The position numbers and the translations under genes were made by a program. The notes beneath the pieces were generated by a model. It was not told the DNA's origin and did not search any database. It saw only the letters and a list, made by a program, of their open reading frames with translations. Of a stretch of 64,000 nt of DNA, positions 1-9,589 are shown piece after piece (within the stretch, counting starts at the first letter, position 1; each line of letters begins with the position of its first letter). Where the stretch lies: positions 22,139 to 86,138 of the forward strand of contig JADFZV010000008.1 in assembly GCA_015232335.1 (NCBI GenBank), in the 5' to 3' direction. The DNA comes from Alphaproteobacteria bacterium (lineage in GTDB: Bacteria > Pseudomonadota > Alphaproteobacteria > Rhodospirillales > WMHbin7).

Positions 1-127
1 GGCATACCCATGGCACAACCTTGCTACAATCTGCTACTTTCGTAGTATAGCTTGTCCCCCCCCAGGATCAAGCTCCATGGATTCATAAAGCCTTGGCCTT
101 GCCGCCTCATCGGTGCAAGATGTTTCC

Positions 128-388
128 ATGCTGACTCCGATGAAAGTTTTATTTCTCCTTCTGCTGGTTGCCGCCGCCTGGTACGGCTTCAAGCTGGTCG
201 ACCGGCGCAATAAATTGCGCGAGGAACTGGCCGGGCGCATGGCAGAAGCCGTGAAAAGAGCCCAGTCTCCCAGCCAGAGCCCGACCGTCCAGGCGGACGA
301 TCTGGCCGCCTGCCCGGCCTGCGGCACCTATGGCGTGCCGGGGCGCATCAAGAATTGCGGACGTTCCGACTGTCCATATCCCGGTTGA
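128..388 (+). CDS. Small membrane-anchored protein with C-terminal Cys motif
   Basis: Encodes 86 residues from the ATG at 128; a GTG at 113 in the same frame would add five residues. Residues 5-20 form one hydrophobic membrane segment followed by a basic patch (RR), so the rest probably faces the cytoplasm. The C-terminus carries four cysteines (62, 65, 77, 82) in a CPAC...C...DC arrangement that looks like a small metal-binding knuckle. A short linker rich in Ser, Pro and Gln joins the two parts. It resembles short uncharacterised proteobacterial proteins with one membrane helix and a Cys motif; no function is assigned. It sits directly upstream of glyQ on the same strand. Confidence 0.6.
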   Translation: MLTPMKVLFLLLLVAAAWYGFKLVDRRNKLREELAGRMAEAVKRAQSPSQSPTVQADDLAACPACGTYGVPGRIKNCGRSDCPYPG

Positions 389-449
389 CCAAAGCCCCCC
401 CCCTTGGGTAGCTTGGCGCCCATCGGCTCACCCCCCGCCTTAGGGTTTC

Positions 450-1316
450 ATGTCCAGCAAGAAAACCAGCTTCCAGGATCTGATCCTGACCCTTCAGGCC
501 TTCTGGGCCGGGCAGGGCTGTGTGATCCTGCAGCCCTATGACATGGAAGTGGGGGCGGGCACCTTTCATCCCGCCACGACGCTGAGGGCCTTGGGCAAGA
601 AACCCTGGAAGGCGGCCTATGTGCAGCCCTCGCGCCGCCCCGCCGACGGGCGTTACGGCGAGAATCCCAACCGGCTGCAGCATTACTATCAGTTCCAGGT
701 TATTTTGAAGCCAAGCCCGGCCAACACCCAGGCCCTGTATCTGGAAAGCCTGAAGCAACTGGGCATCGATCCCATGAAGCATGATATTCGCTTCGTCGAG
801 GACGACTGGGAAAGCCCGACGCTGGGGGCCTGGGGGCTGGGTTGGGAGGTCTGGTGCGACGGCATGGAAGTCACCCAGCTTACCTATTTTCAGCAGGTTG
901 GCGGGATCGAATGCAACCCCGTCGCGGCCGAGCTGACCTATGGGCTTGAGCGTCTGGCCATGTATATCCAGGGCGTCGAGAATGTCTTCGATCTCGATTT
1001 CAACGGACAGGGTGTTACCTACCGCGACGTGTTCCATCAGGCCGAAGTGGAATATTCGGCCCATAATTTCGAACATGCCGGAACGGATATGCTGCTGCGC
1101 CATTTCGAAGATGCCGAGACCGAATGCAAGGCGCTGCTGGCGCAGAATCTGGCTCTGCCCGCCTATGACCAGTGCATCAAGGCCAGCCACCGCTTCAATC
1201 TGCTGGATGCCAGGGGGGTGATCAGCGTGGCCGAGCGTCAGGCCTATATCGGGCGTGTGCGCGCTCTCGCCAAGGCCTGCTGCGAAGGCTGGCTGAAAAG
1301 CCAGGGGGAGCTTTAG
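450..1316 (+). CDS. glyQ: Glycine--tRNA ligase alpha subunit
   Basis: Encodes 288 residues, the usual length of the alpha chain of the bacterial (alpha-beta)2 glycyl-tRNA synthetase, a class II enzyme that charges tRNA-Gly in the cytoplasm. The N-terminus has the family signature around [14 protein letters not shown] and the class II motif region [13 protein letters not shown], followed by [18 protein letters not shown]. The stop codon TAG at 1314-1316 is immediately followed by the glyS ATG at 1317, so the two subunits are translationally coupled. The start ATG at 450 lies behind a weak purine stretch (TAGGG). Confidence 0.97.
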   Translation: MSSKKTSFQDLILTLQAFWAGQGCVILQPYDMEVGAGTFHPATTLRALGKKPWKAAYVQPSRRPADGRYGENPNRLQHYYQFQVILKPSPANTQALYLESLKQLGIDPMKHDIRFVEDDWESPTLGAWGLGWEVWCDGMEVTQLTYFQQVGGIECNPVAAELTYGLERLAMYIQGVENVFDLDFNGQGVTYRDVFHQAEVEYSAHNFEHAGTDMLLRHFEDAETECKALLAQNLALPAYDQCIKASHRFNLLDARGVISVAERQAYIGRVRALAKACCEGWLKSQGEL

Positions 1317-3482
1317 ATGCCCGAGCTTCTTTTGGAACTTCTGAGTGAGGAAATTCCCGCCCGCATGCAAGAGGAAGCGGCCAGAAGCCTGGCCGCGGGC
1401 GTGATGGCGGGCCTCAATGCCAACGGCCTGGGCGTGGGCGACCACGACATCGAATTCTTCGCCACCCCCCGCCGTCTGGTCCTGGTCGTGCATAACCTGC
1501 CGCACAACCAGCCCGACGTGAAGGAAGAGCGCAAGGGTCCGCGCGTTGGCGCCCCCCAGCCAGCCATCGACGGATTCTTAAAGGCCGCAGGCCTCTCCTC
1601 GCTGGACCAATGCGTCAAGCAAGATACCGGCAAGGGCGAATTCTGGATCGCCAACATCGAGAAGAAGGGCCGCAGAACGAAATATGTTCTGGTCGATCTT
1701 CTGCAATCGGCGATTTGCGGTTTCGCCTGGCCGAAATCCATGCGCTGGTCGGATTATTCCTTCCGCTGGGTGCGCCCGCTGCACAATATCCTGGCGGTTT
1801 TCGACGGTTTGGCGATTCCCCTGGTCATCGAGCGGCGCGGCGAAAACCGGCCCTATGATCCCCAGACGCTCGAACAGCCGGGCGCTCTGACGGCGGAACA
1901 AACAGCGCAAGCCGGCATTTTGCAGGCCAATGCCCAAACCTGCGGGCATCGCTTTCTGGCGCCCGAGACTTTTCAGGTGCGCGACGCCAAGGATTATCTG
2001 AACCGATTGAAATCAGTCTATGTGGTGCTGGATTCCCTGGAACGCAAACGCATCATCACCAAGCAGCTTGAACATCTGGCCGAGGCCGAGGGGTTGAGCC
2101 TGCGCCCTGACAAGGGCCTGCTGGACGAAGTGGCGGGTCTGGTCGAATGGCCGGTGGTGTTGATGGGTCGCATCGACGAGACATTCATGGATGTGCCGCC
2201 CGAGGTGCTGATCACCTCGATGCGCAGCCATCAGAAGTATTTTTCGCTGACCAGGCCCGACGGGTCGTTGGCGCCCCGCTTCGCCCTGGTCTCCAACATG
2301 ATCGCCGAGGACAAGGGCAAGGCCATCGTGGCCGGCAACGAGCGTGTGCTTCGGGCCAGGCTTTCGGATGCCAAATTCTTCTGGGACCAAGACCGGAAGG
2401 TGGCGCTGGAATCGCGCCTGCCCAAGCTGGCGGAACGTGTTTTCTACAAGGGCCTCGGCACCATGCAAGACAAGGCCGAGCGTCTGGGACGCTTGGCCCA
2501 GGCCTTGGCCGTCTTCATTCCCGGCTGCGACGCGGGTCTTGCCGCAAGGGCGGGCCGTCTGGCCAAGGCCGATTTGTCGTCGGGCATGGTGGGCGAGTTT
2601 CCCGAGCTTCAAGGCGTTATGGGCCGCTATTACGCCCAGAATGACGGCGAGGACGCCAGCCTCGCCCAGGCGATTGCCGATCATTACGCGCCGGCTGGGC
2701 CGAATGACCGCTGCCCGACCGACGCCGTTTCCATCGCCGTCGCCCTGGCCGACAAGCTGGATACGTTGGTTGGCTTCTTTGCCATCGATGAAAAGCCCAC
2801 AGGTTCCAAGGACCCGTTTGCGCTACGCAGGGCCGCCCTGGGCGTTATTCGCCTGATCATCGACAACAAGCTGCGCCTGCCCTTGAACGCCGCCTTCATG
2901 CTGGCGGGCAATCAATATGGCGAGGCTTTGGACGAAAGTGCGTTGAAATCCGCCTATGCCGATCTGCCGGGCTTTTTCGCTGACCGGCTGAAGGTGCATC
3001 TGAAGGAGCAGAAGGTCCGCCACGATCTGGTTGATGCCGTTTTCTCAAGCGGCAACGAGGATGATCTGGTCCGCCTGCTGGCCCGTGTGGGCGCTTTGCA
3101 GGCCTTTTTGTCCCAGGAGGACGGGGCCAATTTGTTGACCGGCTACAAAAGAGCGGCCAACATTCTGAAAATTGAGGAAAAGAAGGACAATAAGGGCTAT
3201 AGTGAGCCTGTCGTTTCGAGCAGGCTTCAAGAAACCGAGGAAAAGGCTCTGGCAGAGGCTTTGGGCCATGCCCAGGCCCCGATCAGCCAGGCCTTGAAAG
3301 CCGAGGATTTCATCGGCGCGATGCGTGCGATGGCTGGCCTTCGCCAGCCGGTGGACGCTTTTTTCGACCGGGTTACGGTAAACTCGGACGATCAGGAACT
3401 TCGAGCCAACCGTCTGCGGCTTTTGGCCGCCATTCGGGAAGCCATGGATCAGGTAGCGGATTTTTCAAAGATCGAGGGGTGA
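1317..3482 (+). CDS. glyS: Glycine--tRNA ligase beta subunit
   Basis: Encodes 721 residues, the expected size for the beta chain, which contributes tRNA binding to the heterotetrameric glycyl-tRNA synthetase. The N-terminus [15 protein letters not shown] is the family signature. The middle contains the conserved segment around [16 protein letters not shown]. The C-terminal part contains [16 protein letters not shown] and a terminal helical DALR-type anticodon-binding region. It starts on the base after the glyQ stop and ends seven bases before ppdK. Confidence 0.97.
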   Translation: MPELLLELLSEEIPARMQEEAARSLAAGVMAGLNANGLGVGDHDIEFFATPRRLVLVVHNLPHNQPDVKEERKGPRVGAPQPAIDGFLKAAGLSSLDQCVKQDTGKGEFWIANIEKKGRRTKYVLVDLLQSAICGFAWPKSMRWSDYSFRWVRPLHNILAVFDGLAIPLVIERRGENRPYDPQTLEQPGALTAEQTAQAGILQANAQTCGHRFLAPETFQVRDAKDYLNRLKSVYVVLDSLERKRIITKQLEHLAEAEGLSLRPDKGLLDEVAGLVEWPVVLMGRIDETFMDVPPEVLITSMRSHQKYFSLTRPDGSLAPRFALVSNMIAEDKGKAIVAGNERVLRARLSDAKFFWDQDRKVALESRLPKLAERVFYKGLGTMQDKAERLGRLAQALAVFIPGCDAGLAARAGRLAKADLSSGMVGEFPELQGVMGRYYAQNDGEDASLAQAIADHYAPAGPNDRCPTDAVSIAVALADKLDTLVGFFAIDEKPTGSKDPFALRRAALGVIRLIIDNKLRLPLNAAFMLAGNQYGEALDESALKSAYADLPGFFADRLKVHLKEQKVRHDLVDAVFSSGNEDDLVRLLARVGALQAFLSQEDGANLLTGYKRAANILKIEEKKDNKGYSEPVVSSRLQETEEKALAEALGHAQAPISQALKAEDFIGAMRAMAGLRQPVDAFFDRVTVNSDDQELRANRLRLLAAIREAMDQVADFSKIEG

Positions 3483-3488
3483 ACAGCC

Positions 3489-6164
3489 ATGACGAAATGG
3501 GTCTACACGTTCGGCGGAGGCAGCGCCGAAGGGCGCACCGACATGAAGAACCTTCTGGGCGGCAAGGGGGCCAATCTGGCCGAGATGGCCGGTCTGGGCC
3601 TGCCGGTGCCTCCGGGCTTCACCATCACGACAGAAGTCTGCACCTACTACTACGCCAACAAGGAAACCTATCCGTCCGATCTTGACGCTCAGGTCACGGC
3701 GGGTCTTTCCTATATCGAAAAGATCGTCGGCGCCAAGTTCGGCGATCCGGTCAACCCGCTTCTGGTCTCGGTGCGCTCAGGCGCTAGGGCCTCGATGCCG
3801 GGCATGATGGACACCGTGCTCAATCTGGGCCTGAACGACATCACCGTGGCGGGCTTGGCCAAGCGCGCGGGCGATGAGCGCTTCGCCTTCGACAGCTATC
3901 GGCGCTTCATTCAGATGTATTGCAACGTCGTTTTGGAAATCTCTTCGCATAATTTCGAGGAGATTCTGGAACATGTGAAAGAAGACAAGGGCTATCGCCT
4001 GGATACCGATCTGACCGCCGACGACTGGAAGAAGGTGGTCGAGCTTTACAAGAAAAAGGTTCAGGAAAAGCTGGGCAAGCCCTTTCCTCAGGACCCCAAG
4101 CAGCAATTGCAGGGCGCCATCGGCGCCGTCTTCGGCTCCTGGATGAACAAGCGCGCCTGCACCTATCGCAATCTGCATGACATTCCCGAATCCTGGGGCA
4201 CGGCGGTCAATGTTCAGGCCATGGTGTTCGGCAACATGGGCAATGAATCGGCGACCGGCGTGTGCTTTACGCGCAATCCCTCGACCGGTGAAAATCTGTT
4301 CTACGGCGAGTTCCTGATCAACGCCCAGGGCGAGGACGTGGTGGCGGGCATCCGCACGCCGCAGCAGATCACGCTGGCCGGCAAGCAGGCCCAAAAAAGC
4401 GACCTGCCTGCCATGGAAGAGGTGATGCCCACCTTGTTCAACGAGCTGAACGATGTGCGCCTGAAGCTGGAAAAGCATTACCGCGACATGCAGGACATGG
4501 AATTCACCATCCAGCAGAACAAGCTGTGGATGCTGCAGACCCGCAATGGCAAGCGCACTGCCAAGGCGGCCCTTCGCGTCGCTGTCGAGATGGCCAACGA
4601 GGGCCTGATCACCAAGGAAGAAGCGATCAAGCGGGTCGAGCCTCAGGCGCTGGATCAGCTTTTGCATCCGACACTCGATCCCAAGGCCAAGCGCGATGTG
4701 CTGGGCCGTGGCCTGCCCGCTTCGCCGGGTGCGGCTTCGGGCAAGGTGGTTTTCTCGGCCGACGAGGCCGAGACCTGGGTCGGCAAGGGCGAAAAGGTCA
4801 TCCTGGTCCGCGTCGAGACCAGTCCTGAGGATATCGGCGGCATGCATGTCGCCCAGGGCATTCTGACCACCAGAGGCGGCATGACCAGCCACGCCGCCGT
4901 CGTCGCGCGCGGCATGGGCAGGCCCTGCGTTGCGGGCTGCGGCGAGTTGCGCGTCGATTATGCCGCAAAGACCTTCAAGGCGGGGGCGCGCCTGGTCAAA
5001 GAGGGCGACGTGATCACCATCGACGGTTCGTCGGGCGAAGTGATGATGGGCGAGGTGCCGACCATCCAGCCGGAACTGACCGGCGATTTCGGCAGGCTGA
5101 TGGAATGGGCCGACGCCGTGCGCAAGCTCAAGGTGCGGGCCAATGCCGAGACGCCCCTGGATGCCAGCACGGCCCGCAAGTTCGGGGCCGAAGGCATCGG
5201 GCTTTGCCGTACCGAACACATGTTCTTCGATCCCAAGCGCATTATCGCCATCCGCGAAATGATCCTGGCCGACAACGAGACGGGACGCAGGTCCGCCCTG
5301 GCCAAGTTGATTCCCTTCCAGCGCCAGGATTTCATCGATCTCTTCACCATCATGCGGGGCCTGCCCGTCACCATCCGTCTGCTCGATCCGCCTCTGCACG
5401 AATTCCTGCCCCAGGGCGAGGCCGAGGTGGCGGATGTGGCCAAGGAAGCGGGCGTCGATGTGGCGACCGTGAAGGCACGTTCGGCGGCGCTGCATGAAGC
5501 CAATCCCATGCTGGGCCATCGCGGCTGTCGTTTGGGTGTCACCTATCCGGAAATCTACGAGATGCAGGCCCAGGCCATTTTCGAAGCCGCAGTCGACGTG
5601 TCGAAGAGCGGCGAGCCGGTGGTGCCCGAGATCATGATTCCGCTGGTCAGCACCAAGAAGGAACTCGATCTTATGAAGGCCTCGGTCGACAAGATGGCCC
5701 AGGAAGTCTTCGCCAAGGCGGGCAAGACCCTGGTCTATCACGTCGGCACCATGATCGAATTGCCGAGAGCCGCCCTGCAGGCCGGGTCGATCGCCGAAAC
5801 GGCTGAATTCTTCAGCTTCGGCACCAACGATCTGACGCAGACCACGCTGGGCATGTCGCGCGATGATTCAGGCCCCTTCCTGGAAGTCTATCGCGCCAAG
5901 GGCATCTACGAACAGGACCCCTTCGCCTCGCTGGATGTGGAGGGCGTGGGCGAGCTGATCAAGATCGCCAAGGAGCGCGGACGCAAGACCCGGCCCGACA
6001 TCAAGCTGGGAATCTGCGGCGAGCATGGCGGCGATCCGGCCTCGATTCACTTCTGCCAGAAGGTGGGACTGGATTACGTGTCCTGTTCGCCTTACCGCGT
6101 GCCCATCGCGCGTCTGGCTGCCGCTCAGGCGGCTCTGGGATCGCACGAGGACCGCACGGCGTAA
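3489..6164 (+). CDS. ppdK: Pyruvate, phosphate dikinase
   Basis: Encodes 891 residues, a full-length PPDK that interconverts pyruvate, ATP and Pi with phosphoenolpyruvate, AMP and PPi. Domains in order: N-terminal ATP-grasp nucleotide-binding domain (about 1-350, with LLGGKGANLAEMAGLGLPVPPG), central phosphohistidine swivel domain with catalytic His468 in GGMTSHAAVVARG, and C-terminal PEP/pyruvate TIM barrel with Cys843 in CGEHGGDP as the proton donor. The ATG follows an AGGGGTGA-type ribosome binding site that overlaps the glyS stop. A gluconeogenic or anaplerotic role is inferred. A 654-codon open frame on the opposite strand is a shadow of this gene. Confidence 0.97.
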   Translation: MTKWVYTFGGGSAEGRTDMKNLLGGKGANLAEMAGLGLPVPPGFTITTEVCTYYYANKETYPSDLDAQVTAGLSYIEKIVGAKFGDPVNPLLVSVRSGARASMPGMMDTVLNLGLNDITVAGLAKRAGDERFAFDSYRRFIQMYCNVVLEISSHNFEEILEHVKEDKGYRLDTDLTADDWKKVVELYKKKVQEKLGKPFPQDPKQQLQGAIGAVFGSWMNKRACTYRNLHDIPESWGTAVNVQAMVFGNMGNESATGVCFTRNPSTGENLFYGEFLINAQGEDVVAGIRTPQQITLAGKQAQKSDLPAMEEVMPTLFNELNDVRLKLEKHYRDMQDMEFTIQQNKLWMLQTRNGKRTAKAALRVAVEMANEGLITKEEAIKRVEPQALDQLLHPTLDPKAKRDVLGRGLPASPGAASGKVVFSADEAETWVGKGEKVILVRVETSPEDIGGMHVAQGILTTRGGMTSHAAVVARGMGRPCVAGCGELRVDYAAKTFKAGARLVKEGDVITIDGSSGEVMMGEVPTIQPELTGDFGRLMEWADAVRKLKVRANAETPLDASTARKFGAEGIGLCRTEHMFFDPKRIIAIREMILADNETGRRSALAKLIPFQRQDFIDLFTIMRGLPVTIRLLDPPLHEFLPQGEAEVADVAKEAGVDVATVKARSAALHEANPMLGHRGCRLGVTYPEIYEMQAQAIFEAAVDVSKSGEPVVPEIMIPLVSTKKELDLMKASVDKMAQEVFAKAGKTLVYHVGTMIELPRAALQAGSIAETAEFFSFGTNDLTQTTLGMSRDDSGPFLEVYRAKGIYEQDPFASLDVEGVGELIKIAKERGRKTRPDIKLGICGEHGGDPASIHFCQKVGLDYVSCSPYRVPIARLAAAQAALGSHEDRTA

Positions 6165-6169
6165 TTTAT

Positions 6170-6196
6170 ATTGTCCCTCAGGCACCGGGCGGGTTG
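6170..6196 (+). repeat. Short GC-rich post-stop sequence, copy A
   Basis: This 27-base stretch lies five bases after the ppdK stop and matches 32092-32118 with two differences. That second copy lies directly after an SDR gene's stop. A weaker match (core CGCCGGGCGGG) lies at 37689-37706, shortly after the DMT transporter stop. The shared core is CCTCAGGC-purine-CCGGGCGGGTTG. Here it forms the left arm of a hairpin. Confidence 0.5.
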
Positions 6197-6220
6197 GAAA
6201 ACCCGCTTTCGGTCGCCTGA
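6178..6220 (+). terminator. Hairpin after ppdK, possible terminator
   Basis: TCAGGC at 6178-6183 pairs with GCCTGA at 6215-6220, and an inner stem GCGGGTT/AACCCGC folds inside it. No uninterrupted T tract follows, so termination would be weak or Rho-assisted. It separates ppdK from the HIT gene. Confidence 0.45.
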
Positions 6221-6264
6221 TGGGCGGCGCAAAAATGAATTGAAAAAATTTCGAGGAAACCGCC

Positions 6265-6684
6265 ATGGGAAATGACTGCATTTTTTGCAAGATCGTCGAG
6301 GGGGTCATTCCCAGCTTCAAGATCTACGAAGACGAAAACACGCTGGCCTTCATGGACATCAATCCGGTCAATCCCGGCCATTGTCTGGTGGTGCCCAAGA
6401 ACCACGCGCCCAACCTGTTCGAATCCGAGCCCGAGGACCTAGCCAATACCATGACGACGGTGCGCAAGGTGGCCCGGGCGGTGCAGCAGGTAGCCAAGCC
6501 CTATGGGCTCAATCTGCTGCAGGCCAATGGTGCGGGTGCCGCGCAATCGGTCTTCCATTTGCATTTCCATATCATCCCGCGTGGGCGCGACGACGATCTA
6601 CGCATGAATTGGGGCTTGAAGTCCGGCAACAAGGACGAGATCGCCGCCCTGGCCGCCAAGATCAAGGCCGCAGTCGAGGATTAG
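6265..6684 (+). CDS. HIT family nucleotide hydrolase
   Basis: Encodes 139 residues. The histidine triad is His98-Leu-His100-Phe-His102 in VFHLHFHIIPR, the catalytic motif of HIT proteins that hydrolyse nucleoside monophosphates bound to amines or nucleotides (HinT/Fhit-like). N-terminal Cys5 and Cys8 (CIFCKI) with a downstream histidine are the common zinc site of the bacterial HIT group. The protein is cytosolic with no signal peptide. The start ATG at 6265 has GAGGAAACC upstream. The physiological substrate cannot be read from the sequence. Confidence 0.93.
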   Translation: MGNDCIFCKIVEGVIPSFKIYEDENTLAFMDINPVNPGHCLVVPKNHAPNLFESEPEDLANTMTTVRKVARAVQQVAKPYGLNLLQANGAGAAQSVFHLHFHIIPRGRDDDLRMNWGLKSGNKDEIAALAAKIKAAVED

Positions 6685-6708
6685 CGGGCTTCTAGCAACC
6701 CATTCTGA

Positions 6709-6818
6709 CCTCATCCCCACCCTTCGAGACGCTTCGCTCCTCAGGGTGAGGATTATTTGAGGTCAATGAGTTGCCTCATCCAGAGGAAGCCGCGAAGCGG
6801 CTGTCTCGAAGGATGAGG
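6709..6818. repeat. Paired-hairpin CCTCATCC intergenic repeat, copy 1
   Basis: Two imperfect palindromes face each other. The first (6709-6751) runs from CCTCATCC through TTCGAGACGCTTCGCTCCTCA to GGTGAGG. The second (6774-6818) runs from CCTCATCC through GCCGCGAAGCGGC to TCGAAGGATGAGG. This is the extragenic palindromic repeat type common in alphaproteobacteria. A diverged copy is at 13104-13214. It fills the gap between the HIT gene and the next repeat. Confidence 0.75.
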
Positions 6819-6845
6819 CGTAAGGAGCCGACCTATTCCGCAGGC

Positions 6846-6990
6846 TCTAGCGCATGATCGTTAAACTCCAAGTCACTCGGGTGACCCGGAGTTAAACGTG
6901 AATCGGCAGCTCAAAACAAATTGCTAGAGCGGATTCACGCCTTCAATCGGAGCCGGGAAGCGGCTCCGATTTCAGACGACCCGCTCTAGG
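6846..6990. repeat. CTAGAGC-type structured repeat, copy 1
   Basis: This 145-bp unit is repeated at 36625-36768. The first 60 positions align with about eight differences, and CTAGAGCGGATTCACGCC is identical in both. It contains a near-perfect palindrome (AACTCC...GTCAC/GGTGAC...GGAGTT), then CGTGAATC pairing with GATTCACG around the CTAGAGC core, then an inner GGAGCCG/CGGCTCC hairpin. It ends in GCTCTAG. The CTA at 6986-6988 inside this end is the complement of the TAG stop codon of the minus-strand ygfZ gene. Confidence 0.8.
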
Positions 6991-7891
6991 CGGCATCCTC
7001 AGCCTTGGGCAGCACCATCCAGGCGCAGACTTCGGGCGTCAGCGTCTTGCCGCCCGCCATCAGGGGCTCTGATTTGTTCAGGGCTTCCAACCTGATTTTG
7101 GCCAGCCCCAGCCCATCGATGCCGGAACGCATTTCGCCCGCATCGGTCTCGCCCTGCCTGATCTCGCTGCCGGGCGGGGGTGCGGCACCCTCATAGCGCA
7201 CGGTAAGCAGGCGCTTCCTGACCAGCCCCCGGTATTTCGTGCGCGCCGTCAGTTCCTGGCCGAGATAGCAGCCTTTTTTCCAATCGACGCCGTTCAACTC
7301 GTCGAAACCGGCCTCCAGCAGAATGGCTTTGTCGGGCACCAGATCGCGCGATCCGTCGGGCAGGGCGCGTGCTAGTCGATGACGATCCCAGGCTGCGAAG
7401 GGCACCCGTCCAAATCCGGCTGCTTCCAGCAAAGCCAGTCCGCCCTCAGCGGGCAGGACCAGCCGGGCACCTGCTTCGGCAAGGCGGGGATCGACATAGG
7501 CAAAGCCGCCGCCAAAGGCAAGCGCGGCCCCGGCTTCTTCCGGCAGACCCAGCCCCGCCAGGGCGTTTTCGCCAAAGGTTGCCGCCGACATCCATTCGGG
7601 GGCCAAACGCAGGCTCACCTGCGAGCGCAGCTTGTAGAGGGTGAGCTTCTTCAGCATCTCGCCCGCGCGCCCGGCCTCGACCTCCAGCAGGAAGCTGTCG
7701 CCCGTGTCGATCAGAAAGAAATCATAGAGAAATTTGCCCTGCGGAGTCAGCATGGCGCCGTAAAGGGCGCGGGAAGGGCTGGCCTTCATGACATCGCAGG
7801 AAACCAGGCCTTGCAGGAAGTCGCGCCGCTCGGGCCCCTCAAGGGCCAGAAAGGAGCGCTGCTCTAGGTGGGTGCATGCCAAGCCGCTCAT
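6986..7891 (-). CDS. ygfZ: YgfZ/GcvT-like folate-binding protein
   Basis: Encodes 301 residues from the ATG at 7891, chosen because AAGGAG sits six bases upstream; an upstream in-frame ATG at 7906 would add five residues. The diagnostic motif KGCYLGQE lies near residue 210. This is the conserved Cys motif of YgfZ (IBA57-like) proteins, which help build or repair iron-sulfur clusters with a folate cofactor. The N-terminal half shows the GcvT-type fold signature RRDFLQGLVSCDV. The stop codon lies inside the terminal CTAG of the adjacent repeat, so the last residue or residues may be repeat-derived. It is transcribed divergently from the TPR gene, 41 bases away. Confidence 0.9.
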   Translation of the reverse strand: MSGLACTHLEQRSFLALEGPERRDFLQGLVSCDVMKASPSRALYGAMLTPQGKFLYDFFLIDTGDSFLLEVEAGRAGEMLKKLTLYKLRSQVSLRLAPEWMSAATFGENALAGLGLPEEAGAALAFGGGFAYVDPRLAEAGARLVLPAEGGLALLEAAGFGRVPFAAWDRHRLARALPDGSRDLVPDKAILLEAGFDELNGVDWKKGCYLGQELTARTKYRGLVRKRLLTVRYEGAAPPPGSEIRQGETDAGEMRSGIDGLGLAKIRLEALNKSEPLMAGGKTLTPEVCAWMVLPKAEDAA

Positions 7892-7932
7892 GATTTTCTC
7901 CTTCATCTTCTTCCATGATATAACACGTCCCT

Positions 7933-9589
7933 ATGAGCGATGAAGCCCGCCAGAATGCGGAAATCAGTTTTGTCTTGTATCTGATCGAGGCCGGGCGGCT
8001 GGATGCGGCCCAAAGCGCCTTGGCCGGGTTCAAGGGCGAACGGGCGGCCCAGGCCTGGACCTTGCTGGGCGAGGCCCTTTTGCGCCGCTCTTGGCTATTG
8101 CGCCGCCGAGGCGGCCTTTCGCCAGGCCCTGGTCCTGGCTCCGGACAGCGCCGAGGCCAGTCTGGGCCTGGGTTATGCCCTTTTCAACCAGAACCGAATT
8201 AAGGCCGCCGAAAGCGTCTTCTTTGAGCTTGCGGAAAGGCCGGACGCCCCAGCCGCCGTCTGGCGGGCCCTGGCGGCGGCCAGGCTCAATCTCAAGGAGG
8301 CCGGGGGAGCCGGGGCGGCCCTCGAGAAAGCGCTGGCCCTTGACCCCAGCGATGCCGAATCGCATGCGCTGAAGGGGTTGTTGGCCTATCGGTCTTGCGA
8401 GGCCGACCGGCGCTGGCGCGATTGGACGCGTCAGAATCTGGTCGATCCCCAGGCCAGGCCCGACCTGATCTCGCCGATTTTTGATTCTGACAGGCTGGCG
8501 GCTGCGTTGCGCTCGATCACGGCGGCCAGGCAAATCGGTTCCCGTGTGCGCACCGACGAATTGGGCGCTCGCCTTTTGACGGCCTCTGGTCGGCCCGAGG
8601 CAGCGCTGGATTTTCTGGCCGCAAGCCCCGCTCCCGATGCCCGCACCTGGCAATTGATGGCCGATGTCTGCTGGCTTTTGCGCGACGAAAGTGCTGCCCG
8701 GCTCTATCTGCGCCGCAGCCTGGAGGCGCGCTGCGAAGAGGTGGCGGACCTCCGGGGTCTGGGCGAGGAGAATACGCGCATCGCTGAGGTGGCGGCGGGC
8801 CAGGCCCGGCATCGCCACAACCCGCCTTCGGCAACATCTCTGGTCTGGGTGCATTGGGATGCGCCCGCCCATTTCGCCCAAAGCATCGCTAGCGCACTGG
8901 CGGCCAGTCCTGCGTCGCCGCTGGCGGTGATCGGTGATTCGACCAACGCTTTCGATCCCTGCCACCATATGCCGATGACGCGGCGGGCCGCCAGTGCGTG
9001 GGAGTTCCTGGAGCGCTACCGGCATCGCAGCGAGAATGATTACGTCTACGAAGCCTTTTGTTTGATGCGCTGGTTCTTGTTGAAGGACTGGGCCGAGGTC
9101 GAGGGGGCAGAGCGTCTGCTGACACTCGATTCCGACGTTTTGTTGTTTGCCGATGTCGAAACTGAACTGGTCCCCAGACTGGGCGGTCATGATTTTGCCT
9201 TTACCGGCGTTCAGGGGCCACATCTGGCGCTGCTGACCCAGGCGGGCCTGCGCGACCTGTGCGGCTTTTTCATGCACTCCTATGAGAAGGGCATTCCCGA
9301 GATCGCGGGTCAGGTGACCGACATGACGCTGCTGCCCCGCTTTCTGGCTGGTCGGCCCTTTGCCGACCTCTCGGCGATAAAAGATGGGGCGCGGGTGGAT
9401 ATGAACATCCGTCTGGCCGAGGGATTCAGAATGGCGGGCGGCGTCAAGGAGATCCGTTTCGAGGCGGGCCGGGCCTATGCCACAAGCGAGGCAAGCGGAG
9501 AGGCTGTGCGCCTGCTGGCCCTGCATTTCCAGGGCACGGCCAAGGACCGCATGGCCAAAGCACTACAGCGCCAGGATGTTACTGCCTGA
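7933..9589 (+). pseudogene. TPR / glycosyltransferase-like protein, split by a frameshift
   Basis: The natural start is ATG 7933 (MSDEARQNAEISFVLYLIEAG). The frame stays sensible to about LLGEALLRR (near 8087), then becomes low-complexity and stops at 8202. The +1 frame continues the repeat pattern as AEAAFRQALVLAPDSAEA and runs to 9589. Tetratricopeptide repeats fill roughly the first 240 codons. The C-terminal part contains VWVHWDAPAHFAQSI and an acidic LTLDSDVLLF motif that looks like a DxD-type nucleotide-sugar site, so a glycosyltransferase-like role is inferred. Codon use remains normal on both sides of the break, so the lesion is recent or a sequencing error near 8085-8100. Confidence 0.75.

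Noticed and set aside
1..127. Possible tRNA or promoter element at the window start
   Set aside because: No cloverleaf or GTTCGA-type T loop is present; only a run of C residues (near 56-64) and weak AT-rich bases were seen.
388..449. C-rich run between the Cys-motif gene and glyQ as a regulatory leader
   Set aside because: The C runs do not form a stable stem with nearby G-rich bases, and no T-box-like elements were found before glyQ.
348..1505. A 385-codon minus-strand frame across glyQ and the glyS start
   Set aside because: It is the antisense shadow of two certain genes, with atypical composition and no start signals.
3777..5741. A 654-codon open frame on the minus strand opposite ppdK
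   Set aside because: It lies wholly within the well-conserved ppdK gene; its length follows from GC-rich codon bias, and its translation is His/Gln/Leu-rich with no recognisable domain.
8030..9526. A 498-codon minus-strand frame opposite the frameshifted TPR gene
   Set aside because: The plus strand has clear TPR repeats and a DxD-like motif; the antisense product has none.
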